NCBI GenBank assembly: GCA_016787085.1
Contig: JAEUVJ010000065.1
Span: 1 to 64,000, forward strand
Direction: 5' to 3'
DNA: 64,000 nt
From: Chitinophagaceae bacterium
GTDB taxonomy: Bacteria; Bacteroidota; Bacteroidia; Chitinophagales; Chitinophagaceae
Shown piece after piece: positions 14,824-23,982 of the stretch; position 1 is the first letter of the stretch, and every line of letters starts with the position of its first letter. Below the pieces are notes generated by a model. It worked only from the letters and a program-made list of their open reading frames with translations. It made no database searches and was not told where the DNA came from. The position numbers and the translations under genes were made by a program.

Positions 14824-17718
14824 TTAATTCATCAAAGCGTTATAGATCGCATCCTGTATCTTTCCTCTGATCATCATTTGTGATAGTTTCGGGTTATCTC
14901 TTGTCGGGTACACACGGTTTGACAGGAAGATGTATACGAGATCATATTTAGGATCCACCCATACACAGGTGCCGGTAAAGCCGGTATGACCAAAGGCCTG
15001 CAGCGAAACTTTTTCTGATGGGTAAGGTTCCTTTCTTGTCGCATTATCTTTTTCCGGCTTATCAAAACCTAATCCTCTCCTGCTTACTTTGCTATGATAG
15101 GCTGTAAAATATTTGATCGTTTCGGGTTTCAGGTATCTTTCTCCGTTAAAGGTACCGCCATTCAATAACATCTGGTAGAGCATCGCCAGGTCATAGGCAT
15201 TGGAGAATAAACCTGCATGGCCGGCTACTCCTCCAAACAACGAAGCGCCTTCATCATGCACATCACCCTGGGTGGTTTGCCTGCGGAAATGCTTCTCTGT
15301 TTCAGTAGGAACCATTTGTCCTGTGCCAAAACGCTCCCTTGGTTTAAAACCCGTGCTGCCCATTGCTATTTTTTTGTAGAATGTTTTCTGCACGTATTCA
15401 TCCAGTGTCATACCGGATAGTTGTTCGACGATCTTGCCAAGAAAGATAAAATCATTGTCACTATAGACATATTTATTCTTTGGACCCAGCGGGCTTTTTA
15501 ATATCCGGCTGTAGATCGTATCCTGCCAGTCATTGCGCAGGTAAATATTTTCCGCAACACGAATGGTAAAGCCGGGTTTAGGTTTATCGCTGTAAATAGC
15601 CGGGTTAGGAACGCCGGTAGCAGAATCTATCGTCTCTTTATAGAAAGGGATAAAGGGTACCAGCCCTGCCTGGTGCAGCAGGATATCATCAATATTCAGG
15701 TTGGCTTTATCTGTACCTCTCACCCAGGGCAGATAATCGCCGAGCTTTTTGTTCAGGTCTAATTTGCCCTGCTCATAAAGTTTCATAACTGAAACCGTGG
15801 TAGCAGATATCTTGGTCACGGAGGCGAGATCAAAGATGCTCCCGGGGTTCATAGCGGGGGACGGCTCATATTTGTAATTGCCGAAGGCTTTATGATAAAT
15901 AATATTACCACCCTGCACAGCGAGTACTACACAGCCGGGGAATGCTTTTTTGGCAATCGCATCATGGGCTATGGAGTCAATAGCGGATAGCTTGCCTGGC
16001 TGTAAACTGATTTTTACCGGTACCGTTTCTTCCTGTACTATACCAGCACCATACCGGAATTCGCAAAAAGATACAGGCAATGTTCCTTTGGCTGTGATCT
16101 TCCCTTCCAGCAGATCGGCTGCTATATGCCGGGTGATATCGTCGTCCTGGTAGCCCACTACAAGATTCTTTGCATCGCAGAAGTTCGAAGTGGCTAATAC
16201 ATTTCCAAAAACGAATGTAATGGTGTTAAAGGCCTGTAATTGTTTTACCAGGTCAATGGAAGACTGACTGATACCATAATTATTAGCTGGCCGCAGGCTA
16301 AAATCATGAATACCGGCAATGACCATGTCGTAGTTACCGTTCTTCAGTTTTTCAAGAATGGCAGCTGACTCATTCATACTGTCCCTGTAGGAGTAGAAAA
16401 GTGTGTCAGCATCCAGGTCTTCGAGCAATCTCTTGCCAAACTCATTCAGGTTTTTAGAAGCGCCGATACCCACGTAGGCGATCTTTTTATTGGTAAGCGG
16501 TAACAAGCCGGTTCTTTCATTGCGCAAAACCGTGATCGTTTGTTTTGCCGTTTCATACCTGATCTCATTGGTCCTGGCGTTCAGATCATTCAGCAGGTTA
16601 TTGAGTTCAATGGGTTTTACTTCGTTGAGCCCAAGCTGGTACTTGGAATGCAGCACTTTTCTTACTTTTTCATCAATATCCTGCCAGCTCAGTTTTTTTT
16701 CTTTGATCGCTTTCTTTACGGCAACGATGGTTTCCGGCACACTGGCGGGCAGGCATAGCATATCATTTCCGGCGAAGAGTGCTTCTACTGCTATAGTGCC
16801 ATCCGGAAAATATTTAGCCACACCTTTCATCTCCAGCGCATCGGTAAAGGTGAGCCCGTTATAACCCATCCGGTCTTTTAAAAGAGCGGTGACATTGTTT
16901 TTTGAAATAGAGGTGGCCTTATTCGCCGTATTGTCAATGGCTGGAATGTACAGGTGGGCTATCATTACACTACCGATACCTGCTTTGAAAGCTGCTCTGA
17001 ACGGTAACAGCTCGAGCGAATCCATTTGTTCGATGGATTTATTGATGACAGGGAGATCAAAGTGGGAATCCACATCCACATCGCCATGACCGGGAAAATG
17101 CTTGGCGCAGGCCATAATGCCGGCATCCTGCATACCTTTTGTGTAAGCAACACCGAATTGTGCTACTTTATTCTTGTCTTCACCAAATGAACGGTAACCG
17201 ATAACCGGGTTGTTAGGATTGTTGTTGATGTCTATGACAGGTGCATAGTTCACATGTATGCCGATGCGTTTACATTGTTCACCAACGGCCAGCCCCATTT
17301 TATAGATAAGTTCATCATTCTGCAGGGCGCCTAAAGTAAGCTGGTAAGGAAATTTGGTAACACTATCCAGGCGCATGCCCAGTCCCCATTCGCCATCAAT
17401 GGTTACCATCAGCGGGGTTTTGGCGATACTTTGATAGTAGTTGGTCAGGTTAGCCTGCCTGACGGGTCCGCCCTGGAAGAAACATAAGGCACCGACGTTA
17501 TACTTTTTAATATCATTCACCACTTTGACTACATGGTCGGGTCCAAGATTGGAATGTGCCCGGATCACCATCAACTGGGCGATCTTCTCATCCTCACTTA
17601 GTGAAAGGAAAACGCTGTCCACCCATTGCTGCTGGTTCAGGGTACTTTTGTATTGGGCATAGCCAAAGACGGGTGCAAAGAATAAAAGCAACAAAGCTCT
17701 TTTGAGATACTGATTCAT
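14824..17718 (-). CDS. Fusion of glycoside hydrolase family 3 and serine hydrolase (beta-lactamase-like)
   Basis: Start chosen at ATG 17718 (MNQYLKRALLLLFFAPVFGY, signal peptide); an ATG at 17772 adds 18 residues before it. Product 964 aa. The N-terminal ~550 residues are GH3/NagZ-like, with KHFPGHGDVDVDSHFDLP carrying the His and FTDALEMKGV the nucleophile Asp. This fits an exported beta-N-acetylglucosaminidase. The C-terminal ~380 residues are a penicillin-binding/beta-lactamase fold: SVTK (SxxK), YSDND, and HTGFTG in place of KTG. This two-domain enzyme is widespread in Bacteroidota and probably trims or recycles peptidoglycan. It diverges from mutL. Confidence 0.88.
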   Translation of the reverse strand: MNQYLKRALLLLFFAPVFGYAQYKSTLNQQQWVDSVFLSLSEDEKIAQLMVIRAHSNLGPDHVVKVVNDIKKYNVGALCFFQGGPVRQANLTNYYQSIAKTPLMVTIDGEWGLGMRLDSVTKFPYQLTLGALQNDELIYKMGLAVGEQCKRIGIHVNYAPVIDINNNPNNPVIGYRSFGEDKNKVAQFGVAYTKGMQDAGIMACAKHFPGHGDVDVDSHFDLPVINKSIEQMDSLELLPFRAAFKAGIGSVMIAHLYIPAIDNTANKATSISKNNVTALLKDRMGYNGLTFTDALEMKGVAKYFPDGTIAVEALFAGNDMLCLPASVPETIVAVKKAIKEKKLSWQDIDEKVRKVLHSKYQLGLNEVKPIELNNLLNDLNARTNEIRYETAKQTITVLRNERTGLLPLTNKKIAYVGIGASKNLNEFGKRLLEDLDADTLFYSYRDSMNESAAILEKLKNGNYDMVIAGIHDFSLRPANNYGISQSSIDLVKQLQAFNTITFVFGNVLATSNFCDAKNLVVGYQDDDITRHIAADLLEGKITAKGTLPVSFCEFRYGAGIVQEETVPVKISLQPGKLSAIDSIAHDAIAKKAFPGCVVLAVQGGNIIYHKAFGNYKYEPSPAMNPGSIFDLASVTKISATTVSVMKLYEQGKLDLNKKLGDYLPWVRGTDKANLNIDDILLHQAGLVPFIPFYKETIDSATGVPNPAIYSDKPKPGFTIRVAENIYLRNDWQDTIYSRILKSPLGPKNKYVYSDNDFIFLGKIVEQLSGMTLDEYVQKTFYKKIAMGSTGFKPRERFGTGQMVPTETEKHFRRQTTQGDVHDEGASLFGGVAGHAGLFSNAYDLAMLYQMLLNGGTFNGERYLKPETIKYFTAYHSKVSRRGLGFDKPEKDNATRKEPYPSEKVSLQAFGHTGFTGTCVWVDPKYDLVYIFLSNRVYPTRDNPKLSQMMIRGKIQDAIYNALMN

Positions 17719-17808
17719 AACAGCTACTAATACTTTGGTGGAAAGGGAATTAAAATTAAACCTTTTAAGCATAATGGCTTGCGAATAAGAGCTTAAAATT
17801 CAAATCCC

Positions 17809-17816
17809 TAATTTTG
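17809..17816 (+). promoter_or_regulatory. Probable mutL -7 box TAATTTTG
   Basis: Exact match to the Bacteroidota TAnnTTTG element, 20 bases before the mutL GTG. A purine-rich AAGGAGA at about 17823 follows and would act as a ribosome binding site, which is stronger than usual for this phylum. Confidence 0.5.
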
Positions 17817-17835
17817 ACGTCGAAGGAGAAGTATT

Positions 17836-19683
17836 GTGCCCGATAAAATTCTTTTATTACCCGATAATATCGCCAACCAGATAGCCGCCGGCGAGGTCAT
17901 TCAGCGACCGGCCAGCGCCGTAAAGGAGTTATTGGAGAATGCCGTGGATGCCGGTGCAACGGATATCAGGCTGATCATACAGGATGCCGGAAAATCACTG
18001 ATACAGGTAATAGACAATGGCGGAGGGATGAGTGAGACCGATGCCCGGATGTGCTTCGAACGTCATGCAACGTCGAAGATCAAAAACATAGAAGATCTTT
18101 TTCATATAAGGACTATGGGTTTTCGCGGAGAAGCGCTGGCTTCTATTGCCGCTGTGGCCCAGGTGGAACTGAAGACCAAACGGGAAACTGACGAAACAGG
18201 TGTTTATATTGAAGTGGAGAATAGTGTGGTGAAAAAGCAGGAACCTGTTGCTGCGCCTACGGGCACCAGCATTGCCATGAAGAATTTGTTCTTCAATGTG
18301 CCGGCCCGGCGAAATTTTTTAAAAAGCAATGCGGCCGAAATGCGGCACATCGTTGATGAATTTACAAGAGTAGCTTTATCGTTTCCGCATATATTCTTCT
18401 CCTTTACTGCCAACGGGCAGCAATTATTTCATCTCGAAGCCGGCAGCCTGAAGCAACGAATCGTTCAGTTATTAGGCAATAACTATAATGCAAAATTAGT
18501 AACGGTCAAAGAAGAGACCGATTACATGAATATCTATGGTTTTGCGGGTAAACCGGATACAGCAAAGAAGACAAGAGGGGATCAGTATTTTTTTGTCAAT
18601 AACCGGTTTATCAAAAGCCCCTACCTGAACCATGCAGTGATGAATGCTTACCAGGAAATGATCGCTTCCGATAGTTTCCCGATGTATGTATTATTCATTG
18701 ACCTCAACCCTGAACAAGTGGATGTCAATGTACATCCCACCAAGCAGGAGATCAAGTTCGAGGATGAGAAGATCGTGTATGCCTTTGTACAGGCCGCGGT
18801 GAAACATGCACTGGCACAATTCAGCGTTACACCAACACTGGATTTTGATCTGGATGCTTCCATCCAGCAGTTGCCTGCCATACAACAACCCTTTACCGAA
18901 GAGAAACAAACAGCGGCTACAAGCACTTCTATCTTTAAAGGATTCACACAAAAACACCAGGCTCATTTTATTGAGCCATCCAGGAAAACAGAACTGAAAC
19001 ACTGGAAGGACTTTTATGAGAGTAACGAACAAGGAACAAGGAATGCTGAACAGAAGAAGGAAGAAGAGTCTTATCAGCCTGTCGCCCTAAGCTTGCCGAA
19101 GGGTACCGCTCAGCATGATCCTGATCTCACCCAGCTGCTCAATACCTATATCGTTTCTCCTTCTGCCAACGGTTTTATCCTTATTCACCAGCAATCAGCG
19201 CATGAACGGGTCCTGTATGAGCAATTGAAGGCTGTCGGCCAGGGGAAACCGGTCGCTACACAACGCAGCATGTTCCCGGTTACATTAGAGCTGGCCCCCG
19301 CTGACGCTGTCTTGCTGCATGAACTGACCGGCGATCTGCAGGAATTAGGTTATTTGATCGAGCCTTTTGGGAAGAATAGTTTCGTTATCCAGGGTACACC
19401 TGCCGACCTGGACCAGGGCAATGAGAAAAACATCATTGATAACCTGCTGGAGCAATACAAACATTTCAGCAGCGAACTTAAGTTTTCCAGGAGGGAAAAA
19501 CTGGTGCGATCATTGGCGAGGCAACAGGCCATTAAAACCGGGGTGAGGCTGACAGAAAGAGAGATGAAGCAATTGACCAGCGACCTTTTTACCTGCGAAC
19601 AGCCCAACATGGCACCTGATGGCACTCCTACCTACCTGGAGTTCAAAAAAGACCAGTTGGATAAAATGTTCGGCAAGGAGTAA
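17836..19683 (+). CDS. mutL: DNA mismatch repair endonuclease MutL
   Basis: A 615-aa MutL. The GHKL ATPase domain shows LPDNIANQIAAGEVIQRPAS, KELLENAVDAGA, VIDNGGGM, RHATSKI and GFRGEALASI. The dimerisation and regulatory C-terminal domain follows from about residue 425. MutL couples mismatch recognition by MutS to strand removal. The start is GTG at 17836, with an AAGGAGA motif upstream. The linker (about 395-425) contains a 7-nt tandem repeat and then VALSLPKG, the translation of a palindrome often repeated in bacterial genomes. This indicates insertions tolerated in a flexible region. The last Cys-containing motif FTCEQPNMAPDGTP is present. Confidence 0.95.
   Translation: MPDKILLLPDNIANQIAAGEVIQRPASAVKELLENAVDAGATDIRLIIQDAGKSLIQVIDNGGGMSETDARMCFERHATSKIKNIEDLFHIRTMGFRGEALASIAAVAQVELKTKRETDETGVYIEVENSVVKKQEPVAAPTGTSIAMKNLFFNVPARRNFLKSNAAEMRHIVDEFTRVALSFPHIFFSFTANGQQLFHLEAGSLKQRIVQLLGNNYNAKLVTVKEETDYMNIYGFAGKPDTAKKTRGDQYFFVNNRFIKSPYLNHAVMNAYQEMIASDSFPMYVLFIDLNPEQVDVNVHPTKQEIKFEDEKIVYAFVQAAVKHALAQFSVTPTLDFDLDASIQQLPAIQQPFTEEKQTAATSTSIFKGFTQKHQAHFIEPSRKTELKHWKDFYESNEQGTRNAEQKKEEESYQPVALSLPKGTAQHDPDLTQLLNTYIVSPSANGFILIHQQSAHERVLYEQLKAVGQGKPVATQRSMFPVTLELAPADAVLLHELTGDLQELGYLIEPFGKNSFVIQGTPADLDQGNEKNIIDNLLEQYKHFSSELKFSRREKLVRSLARQQAIKTGVRLTEREMKQLTSDLFTCEQPNMAPDGTPTYLEFKKDQLDKMFGKE
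19027..19054 (+). repeat. Heptamer tandem repeat (GAACAAG) in the mutL linker
   Basis: Four 7-nt units beginning GAA (GAACAAG twice, GAATGCT, GAACAGA). In frame it encodes part of NEQGTRNAEQK. Confidence 0.75.
19083..19106. repeat. REP-like palindromic fragment in mutL
   Basis: The core GCCCTAAGCTTGCCGAAGGG has inverted arms CCCT and AGGG and resembles the CCCTGAGC...CGAAGGG extragenic element common in many bacterial genomes. Here it lies in frame and encodes VALSLPKG, 29 bases after the heptamer array. Confidence 0.55.
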
Positions 19684-19691
19684 GTAAGTGC

Positions 19692-20279
19692 TTAGAAAGC
19701 TCTTCTTGCCTGCACTACTTCAGTTTGGGGTTGTGGCGCCACTGCAGAAACAACCACTGTGTCTTTTACAGGTAATAAAGTTTCTCTCTGCAACTTCATG
19801 GCTGGTTCTTTCTTTTTTGTCAACAATTTTTTCGATGTGATCGTTGCAGACGGCTTCTTTGCTTTGTCTGTATGCAGGGCAGGGCTGGTTACTGTAATTA
19901 TTGCGTTAGCTTGCTGTTGAGCAGTTGTCAAAGAAGCATCCGGCGCTTCTGTGTGCGGGGTATTGACAGTTTCTTTTGTGATTTTATCGGCTTTTACCGG
20001 TTGTATTTCTTTTTTATTATCTAAGCTATGGTTATTTTTTTCTTTTTGATCGAAACCGAAATAAGCACCGGTAGCAGAAGCAAATAAACTAAACAATACA
20101 ATGGCGAGTATCCCGGTCTTGCTGCCGAACCAGATCAGCCATTTCCTTCTCTTGCTTTCGGGCATTTCCTTATCCAGTTTTCCTTTCATCTGTTTCCATG
20201 TAGCGTCCATGTCGGCAGATAAAAGTTCGCTGAATTTGTTGTTGATCAGATCTCCGTAGGTGTTGTTATTCCGTTCCAT
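19692..20279 (-). CDS. Probable anti-sigma factor (membrane-spanning)
   Basis: A 195-aa protein with a cytoplasmic N-terminus, one membrane helix at about residues 50-70 (GILAIVLFSLFASATGAYF), and a Lys/Thr/Ala-rich outer part. Its ATG overlaps the stop of the ECF sigma gene (TAATG), the usual arrangement of a sigma factor with its membrane-bound inhibitor. No zinc-binding HxxxCxxC motif is seen, so it is not a ZAS-type anti-sigma; the call rests on position and topology. Confidence 0.6.
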   Translation of the reverse strand: MERNNNTYGDLINNKFSELLSADMDATWKQMKGKLDKEMPESKRRKWLIWFGSKTGILAIVLFSLFASATGAYFGFDQKEKNNHSLDNKKEIQPVKADKITKETVNTPHTEAPDASLTTAQQQANAIITVTSPALHTDKAKKPSATITSKKLLTKKKEPAMKLQRETLLPVKDTVVVSAVAPQPQTEVVQARRAF

Positions 20280-20833
20280 TAAAATATCGTTCTTTTTTCA
20301 AAACAGTTGGTTAGTTGTCTTTTGGCTTCGCTCAGGTGCCATTTACTGGTACCTTCGTTTATCTGTAGCAATTGTGCGATCTCTTTGTGTTTATATCCCT
20401 CTATGACATACAGGTTGAATACCGCTGCCGACATCTCAGGTAATTGCTTCAGGAAATATAAGATCTCTTCAGCCGATTTATCTATCAGTGTTTCCGGCTG
20501 TATGGATGGCTCATTGTGGCTCTTCCACTCAATATTGACCACTTTGAGTTTTCTTTTCCGTAAAAAATCAATCGCTGTTCTGACCATGATGGTATGTATC
20601 CATGTGTACAGACCGGCTTTGGAGGGATCATAATCTTTGATACCCTGGAATACTTTTAATAAACCTTCATGTAATACTTCGATGGCGTCTTCCTGGTTCT
20701 TTGTATAACGGAAACACAATGCCAGCATCGGTTGATAGTACCGTTTGTACAACTGCTCCTGCGACTTTCGGTCGTTGGCAGCGCAGCCTTTGATGAGCTG
20801 CTGTTCAGCTATGGCATTTCCAGGTACAGACAT
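20279..20833 (-). CDS. ECF-type RNA polymerase sigma factor
   Basis: A 184-aa sigma-70 family protein. Region 2 contains YYQPMLALCFRYTKNQEDA (core binding and -10 recognition) followed by VLHEGLLKVFQGI. Region 4 is YVIEGYKHKEIAQLLQINEG, a helix-turn-helix for the -35 element. No region 3 is present, as expected for the ECF class. It directs RNA polymerase to a stress or envelope regulon that cannot be predicted from the sequence. It is translationally coupled to the downstream membrane protein. Confidence 0.88.
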   Translation of the reverse strand: MSVPGNAIAEQQLIKGCAANDRKSQEQLYKRYYQPMLALCFRYTKNQEDAIEVLHEGLLKVFQGIKDYDPSKAGLYTWIHTIMVRTAIDFLRKRKLKVVNIEWKSHNEPSIQPETLIDKSAEEILYFLKQLPEMSAAVFNLYVIEGYKHKEIAQLLQINEGTSKWHLSEAKRQLTNCFEKRTIF

Positions 20834-21474
20834 TCTTCGCAGGGATTCGGACGATCAAAAACTGTTATTTACGAACAGTAATTTCTGCTAAAGTAAAGTC
20901 GAATTACCATGAATGCAATAGTAGAATTACTTACGGCATTCAAAGAGCACATTTTCACCGGATACATTTTACTTCACAGAAATCGGTCTCTAAAAAGGTC
21001 TGCAGCCAGCCATTCATCTGGCCGCAGACACGAACTCCCGTTATAGAGTTTTTTATAGAGAACATAAACAAACAGAGATAAGGTTACTGTGGTTTTTCCG
21101 GATAAGAGATCTTAAAATGATCAGTGTAAACATTTTTTCATGTCCTTGATTTTTGGGTAATGGCTTTCAGCGGATAAGTGGATTTCGGGCTCAATGACGG
21201 TTGTTGCATTATCACAGGGGGCGGATAAAAACGGGTATTAAAAAGTGATAAGCATCATTGCATTGCGGTTTTCCTTAATTGGATCAGGTCTTTCTTTCGG
21301 ATGGATCGGTGGTCTTTCGAAGGATAATCAGCGGTTTGTTCTAAGGATTGGATCAGGTGTTTCGAAGGAAGCTGGATATGATAAGTTATACGGGGGAGGA
21401 GAAGGAAAGGTTGGTAAAACCGGAGGATTTTTTATAGAAGTAAACTAAGACTTTCTTTGTCAGTAGCTTACGGA
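20834..21474. other. Gene-free spacer of about 640 bases
   Basis: Apart from the twin-hairpin element it contains a direct repeat ATTGGATCAGGT at 21278-21289 and 21347-21358. A weak plus-strand reading frame there (21245-21448) gives a Gly/Ser-rich peptide with no family features, which I do not call as a gene. Confidence 0.5.
20992..21054. ncRNA. Twin-hairpin element, possible small RNA or terminator
   Basis: GTCTGCAGCCAG (20998-21009) pairs with CTGGCCGCAGAC (21018-21029) with one mismatch and an 8-base loop. A second hairpin AACTC/GAGTT (21033-21050) runs into six T on the plus strand. On the minus strand the large hairpin is followed by C and five T. It sits in a 640-base gap with no gene, so it may end a small transcript on either strand. 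No other feature explains it. Confidence 0.4.
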
Positions 21475-22833
21475 CTAATATTTTTCCCGAAGCTCCTGCA
21501 CAAACTTCTCTACTGCCCTTCTGACATCGGTGGCGGAGTTATTGTGATTATTGACAAGAATGGAAAAAATCAGAAGTTTCTTCTTTTTAGTGTATAAGAA
21601 CCCGCTGATAGCCACGACGCCGCTAAGGGTGCCGGTCTTGGCATAGATATACCCGCTTTCAGGTTTATAATAACTGCTCAACGTGCCTTCGCCACCGGTA
21701 GGAAAAATGATTTTGATCCGCTCCATCCCGAATTCATTTTTCATCCTGGTGAGGATGGAAACAAAATCCAGCGGGGTAAATAAATTATAACGGCTGAGCC
21801 CGGAGCCATCCGCCCACCTGGGCTTTTGCGGCAGGTCTTTGAGATCTGTTTTTAATAAAGTGTCAATGATCTTTTCATCATTCATATACCCAAGCATTTC
21901 ATTGCTCACCATCAGCAGGCTTTGCTCGGCAAAAAAGTTATCGCTGCGGTGCATCATGGGCTTGAGGAGCGAGTCAGTGGGCTGGGAGTAGATACGCTTA
22001 AGATCATTTCTGATAATCTGCCTAAAGCCCAACATTTGGGCAGGAGACGCTATGCTGACTTTTTTTTTCAGAGTATCCGGTAATAAATCTAATGCTGATT
22101 GAATACCGGTTGTTACAAATGGAACAAGCTGTTCCTTTTTCTTTTCAATTCCTTCGCTCAGCAAAAAAGAATTAATTCCGAAGGCCCTCTTAACATGGAA
22201 ATTTTTATTTTTTTCGTCTATGTTAAAATTAACTTCCCAGCTTATTTCCGGGATGGAATAAATAACGGCTTGTTCTTCTTCGTCTTCTTTTTCCTGTATC
22301 CATTTAATGACATTCCCGTAAACCGGTAAGGGGCTTCTTTCAGCCATATAATATTCATTATAATCATTCCAGGCCCAGCCTGAACCTAATGGTTCATCTT
22401 TCCAGTTACTATCAATGAAATAAAGGCTTCTTGTTTCTTTTCTGAGGTGATCAATCAGGAGATGTGTTTTGAAATCGGGGTGCAGTAGTGTAGGATCTCC
22501 GGCAGGTACAACCAGAATTGCCGTATCCTTTTCAAATATCAAAGCTGAGGTCAAACTATCCCCCAGGTACTTTATCGCTGCATAGCAGGTAGGTATCTTG
22601 GTATTGCTGGCAGGTACAAAATATTTATCGCCCTGGTAATTGAACCAATACTTATTAGTTGCAGGTTCATAGATGCTGATACCGGTATGCGCCGTTTGCA
22701 AGGCCGGGGCAGACAATACGTTTTCTTTGGCGGAACGGCCTATTTGCTTTTGAACAGAACAGGAGGAGAGAAAAATGATGAATGATAAGTTAAGGCTGAT
22801 GAATCTGATCAGACTTTTCCGGTGACGGTACAT
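21475..22833 (-). CDS. dacB: D-alanyl-D-alanine carboxypeptidase/endopeptidase (PBP4 type)
   Basis: I start at ATG 22833 (MYRHRKSLIRFISL, then lipobox FLSSC). An upstream in-frame ATG at 22851 lies in a heptamer repeat and adds only MNYELK. The 452-aa lipoprotein has the PBP4/S13 signatures SNTKIPTCY (SxxK with the nucleophile Ser), SGLSRYNLFT (SxN) and KTGTLSG (KTG). It cleaves D-Ala-D-Ala bonds or cross-links in peptidoglycan in the periplasm. The downstream gap of 640 bases has no gene. Confidence 0.9.
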   Translation of the reverse strand: MYRHRKSLIRFISLNLSFIIFLSSCSVQKQIGRSAKENVLSAPALQTAHTGISIYEPATNKYWFNYQGDKYFVPASNTKIPTCYAAIKYLGDSLTSALIFEKDTAILVVPAGDPTLLHPDFKTHLLIDHLRKETRSLYFIDSNWKDEPLGSGWAWNDYNEYYMAERSPLPVYGNVIKWIQEKEDEEEQAVIYSIPEISWEVNFNIDEKNKNFHVKRAFGINSFLLSEGIEKKKEQLVPFVTTGIQSALDLLPDTLKKKVSIASPAQMLGFRQIIRNDLKRIYSQPTDSLLKPMMHRSDNFFAEQSLLMVSNEMLGYMNDEKIIDTLLKTDLKDLPQKPRWADGSGLSRYNLFTPLDFVSILTRMKNEFGMERIKIIFPTGGEGTLSSYYKPESGYIYAKTGTLSGVVAISGFLYTKKKKLLIFSILVNNHNNSATDVRRAVEKFVQELREKY

Positions 22834-22840
22834 TTTTAAC

Positions 22841-22863
22841 TCATAATTCATATCTCATCATTC
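22841..22863 (-). repeat. Heptamer tandem repeat (TCATNAT)
   Basis: Three 7-nt units TCATAAT, TCATATC and TCATCAT plus two bases, between dacB and the Gfo/Idh gene. In the minus reading it creates a false upstream start (MNYEL) for dacB. Confidence 0.7.
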
Positions 22864-22867
22864 TAAA

Positions 22868-23911
22868 CTATAATGAAACAACTTTCCCCTTTTCCGCACT
22901 CTCCAGCGCCGCTTCAATGATCTTTATCGTTTTAATGCCATCTTCAGCAGGTACGGGATTGGGGCCTTGCCCGGTCAGTGATTTGTACAGATCATCAAAA
23001 TAACCCATGTAGTTCCCGGGTGTTGATGTCAGTTGTTTGCGTACCATCTCGCCATTGATCTCTGTATGCAACAGGCCATCTGGTTTGGAAGGTGTGTCAC
23101 ACCATTTTTCAAGCGAAGGAATATCACCGGCGAGCAATTGCTGCTCCTGCATATCCGAACGTTCCTGCAGGAAACTCCCTTTCATGCCATGTAATATATA
23201 CGCAGGCACTGTTTCCCTCGCAATACAAGTGGCTTTCAGCCGTACCCTCATCTTATCGTAATAAAAAAGCATTTCGAAATAATCCCTCGCCTGCACATCT
23301 TCCCGCATTTTCCATACATCGGCAAACAAAGCTTTGGGCCAGCCAAATAATTGCAGAGCCTGGTCCACCAGGTGCGGGCTGAGATCATAAATGATACCGG
23401 CGCCGGGCAGTTCCCCTTCTTTATGCGGCTTGCCGCTGTACTTAGGCCGGTAGCGGTCATATCTTATTTCCGCTTCCCGCAGATCGCCCAATAATTTTTC
23501 TTCCACTACTTTTTTTACTGCCCGGTAGTCGCCGTCATAGCGGCGGTTCTGGTAAATGCTTAATTGTACTTTTTGTTTTTTGGCCAGTTCTGCCAGTTCT
23601 TCTGCTTCCTTTACTTTAATGGCGAATGGTTTTTCCACCAGTACATTCTTGCCGGCTAGCAGGGCCATCTTTACCTGCTCATAATGCAGGTGGGTGGGTG
23701 TATTGACAATGATAAGCTGCAGTTCTTTGTCGGTGCATAGTTCCTCCACGGAGCGGCAGAGCTTTGATCCGGGGTATCTTTCCCTTGAGTCATTGTTATT
23801 CCTTTCAACAATAGCCGATAATTCAAACCCAGGATGCGCTTCGATAAAAGGAGCGTGGAATAATTTGCCGCTCATGCCGTAGGAGCAGATGCCGGTTCGT
23901 ATAGTATTCAT
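22868..23911 (-). CDS. Gfo/Idh/MocA-family oxidoreductase
   Basis: A 347-aa NAD(P)-dependent oxidoreductase. The N-terminal Rossmann fold begins RTGICSYGMSGKLFHAPF, and ENVLVEKPFA-type EKP is visible as KNVLVEKPFAIK near residue 97. The C-terminal domain contains LSPHLVDQALQLFGWP with the His found in this family. It probably oxidises or reduces a sugar or polyol; the substrate cannot be read from sequence. The predicted -7 region TATTTTTA on the minus strand is one mismatch from consensus. Confidence 0.85.
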   Translation of the reverse strand: MNTIRTGICSYGMSGKLFHAPFIEAHPGFELSAIVERNNNDSRERYPGSKLCRSVEELCTDKELQLIIVNTPTHLHYEQVKMALLAGKNVLVEKPFAIKVKEAEELAELAKKQKVQLSIYQNRRYDGDYRAVKKVVEEKLLGDLREAEIRYDRYRPKYSGKPHKEGELPGAGIIYDLSPHLVDQALQLFGWPKALFADVWKMREDVQARDYFEMLFYYDKMRVRLKATCIARETVPAYILHGMKGSFLQERSDMQEQQLLAGDIPSLEKWCDTPSKPDGLLHTEINGEMVRKQLTSTPGNYMGYFDDLYKSLTGQGPNPVPAEDGIKTIKIIEAALESAEKGKVVSL

Positions 23912-23920
23912 ATAATCAGA

Positions 23921-23979
23921 AATAAGGAACTAAAAATAAGAAAGTTACAATATCATCAACTTTCTCATTCCTTATTTTT
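23921..23979. repeat. Heptamer array in inverted orientation between two minus-strand genes
   Basis: AATAAGG/AATAAGA 7-nt units at 23921-23941 face an inverse copy at 23958-23979. The arms AGAAAGTT and AACTTTCT, and AAAAATAAG and CTTATTTTT, can form a bulged hairpin. It may act as a terminator for the arginase-fold gene. Confidence 0.55.
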
Positions 23980-23982
23980 CAT

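Noticed and set aside
21245..21448. Plus-strand Gly/Ser-rich reading frame in the 640-base gap
   Set aside because: The repeated GSGLS and GSGVS come from the ATTGGATCAGGT direct repeat; no signal, no hydrophobic core and no homologous look.
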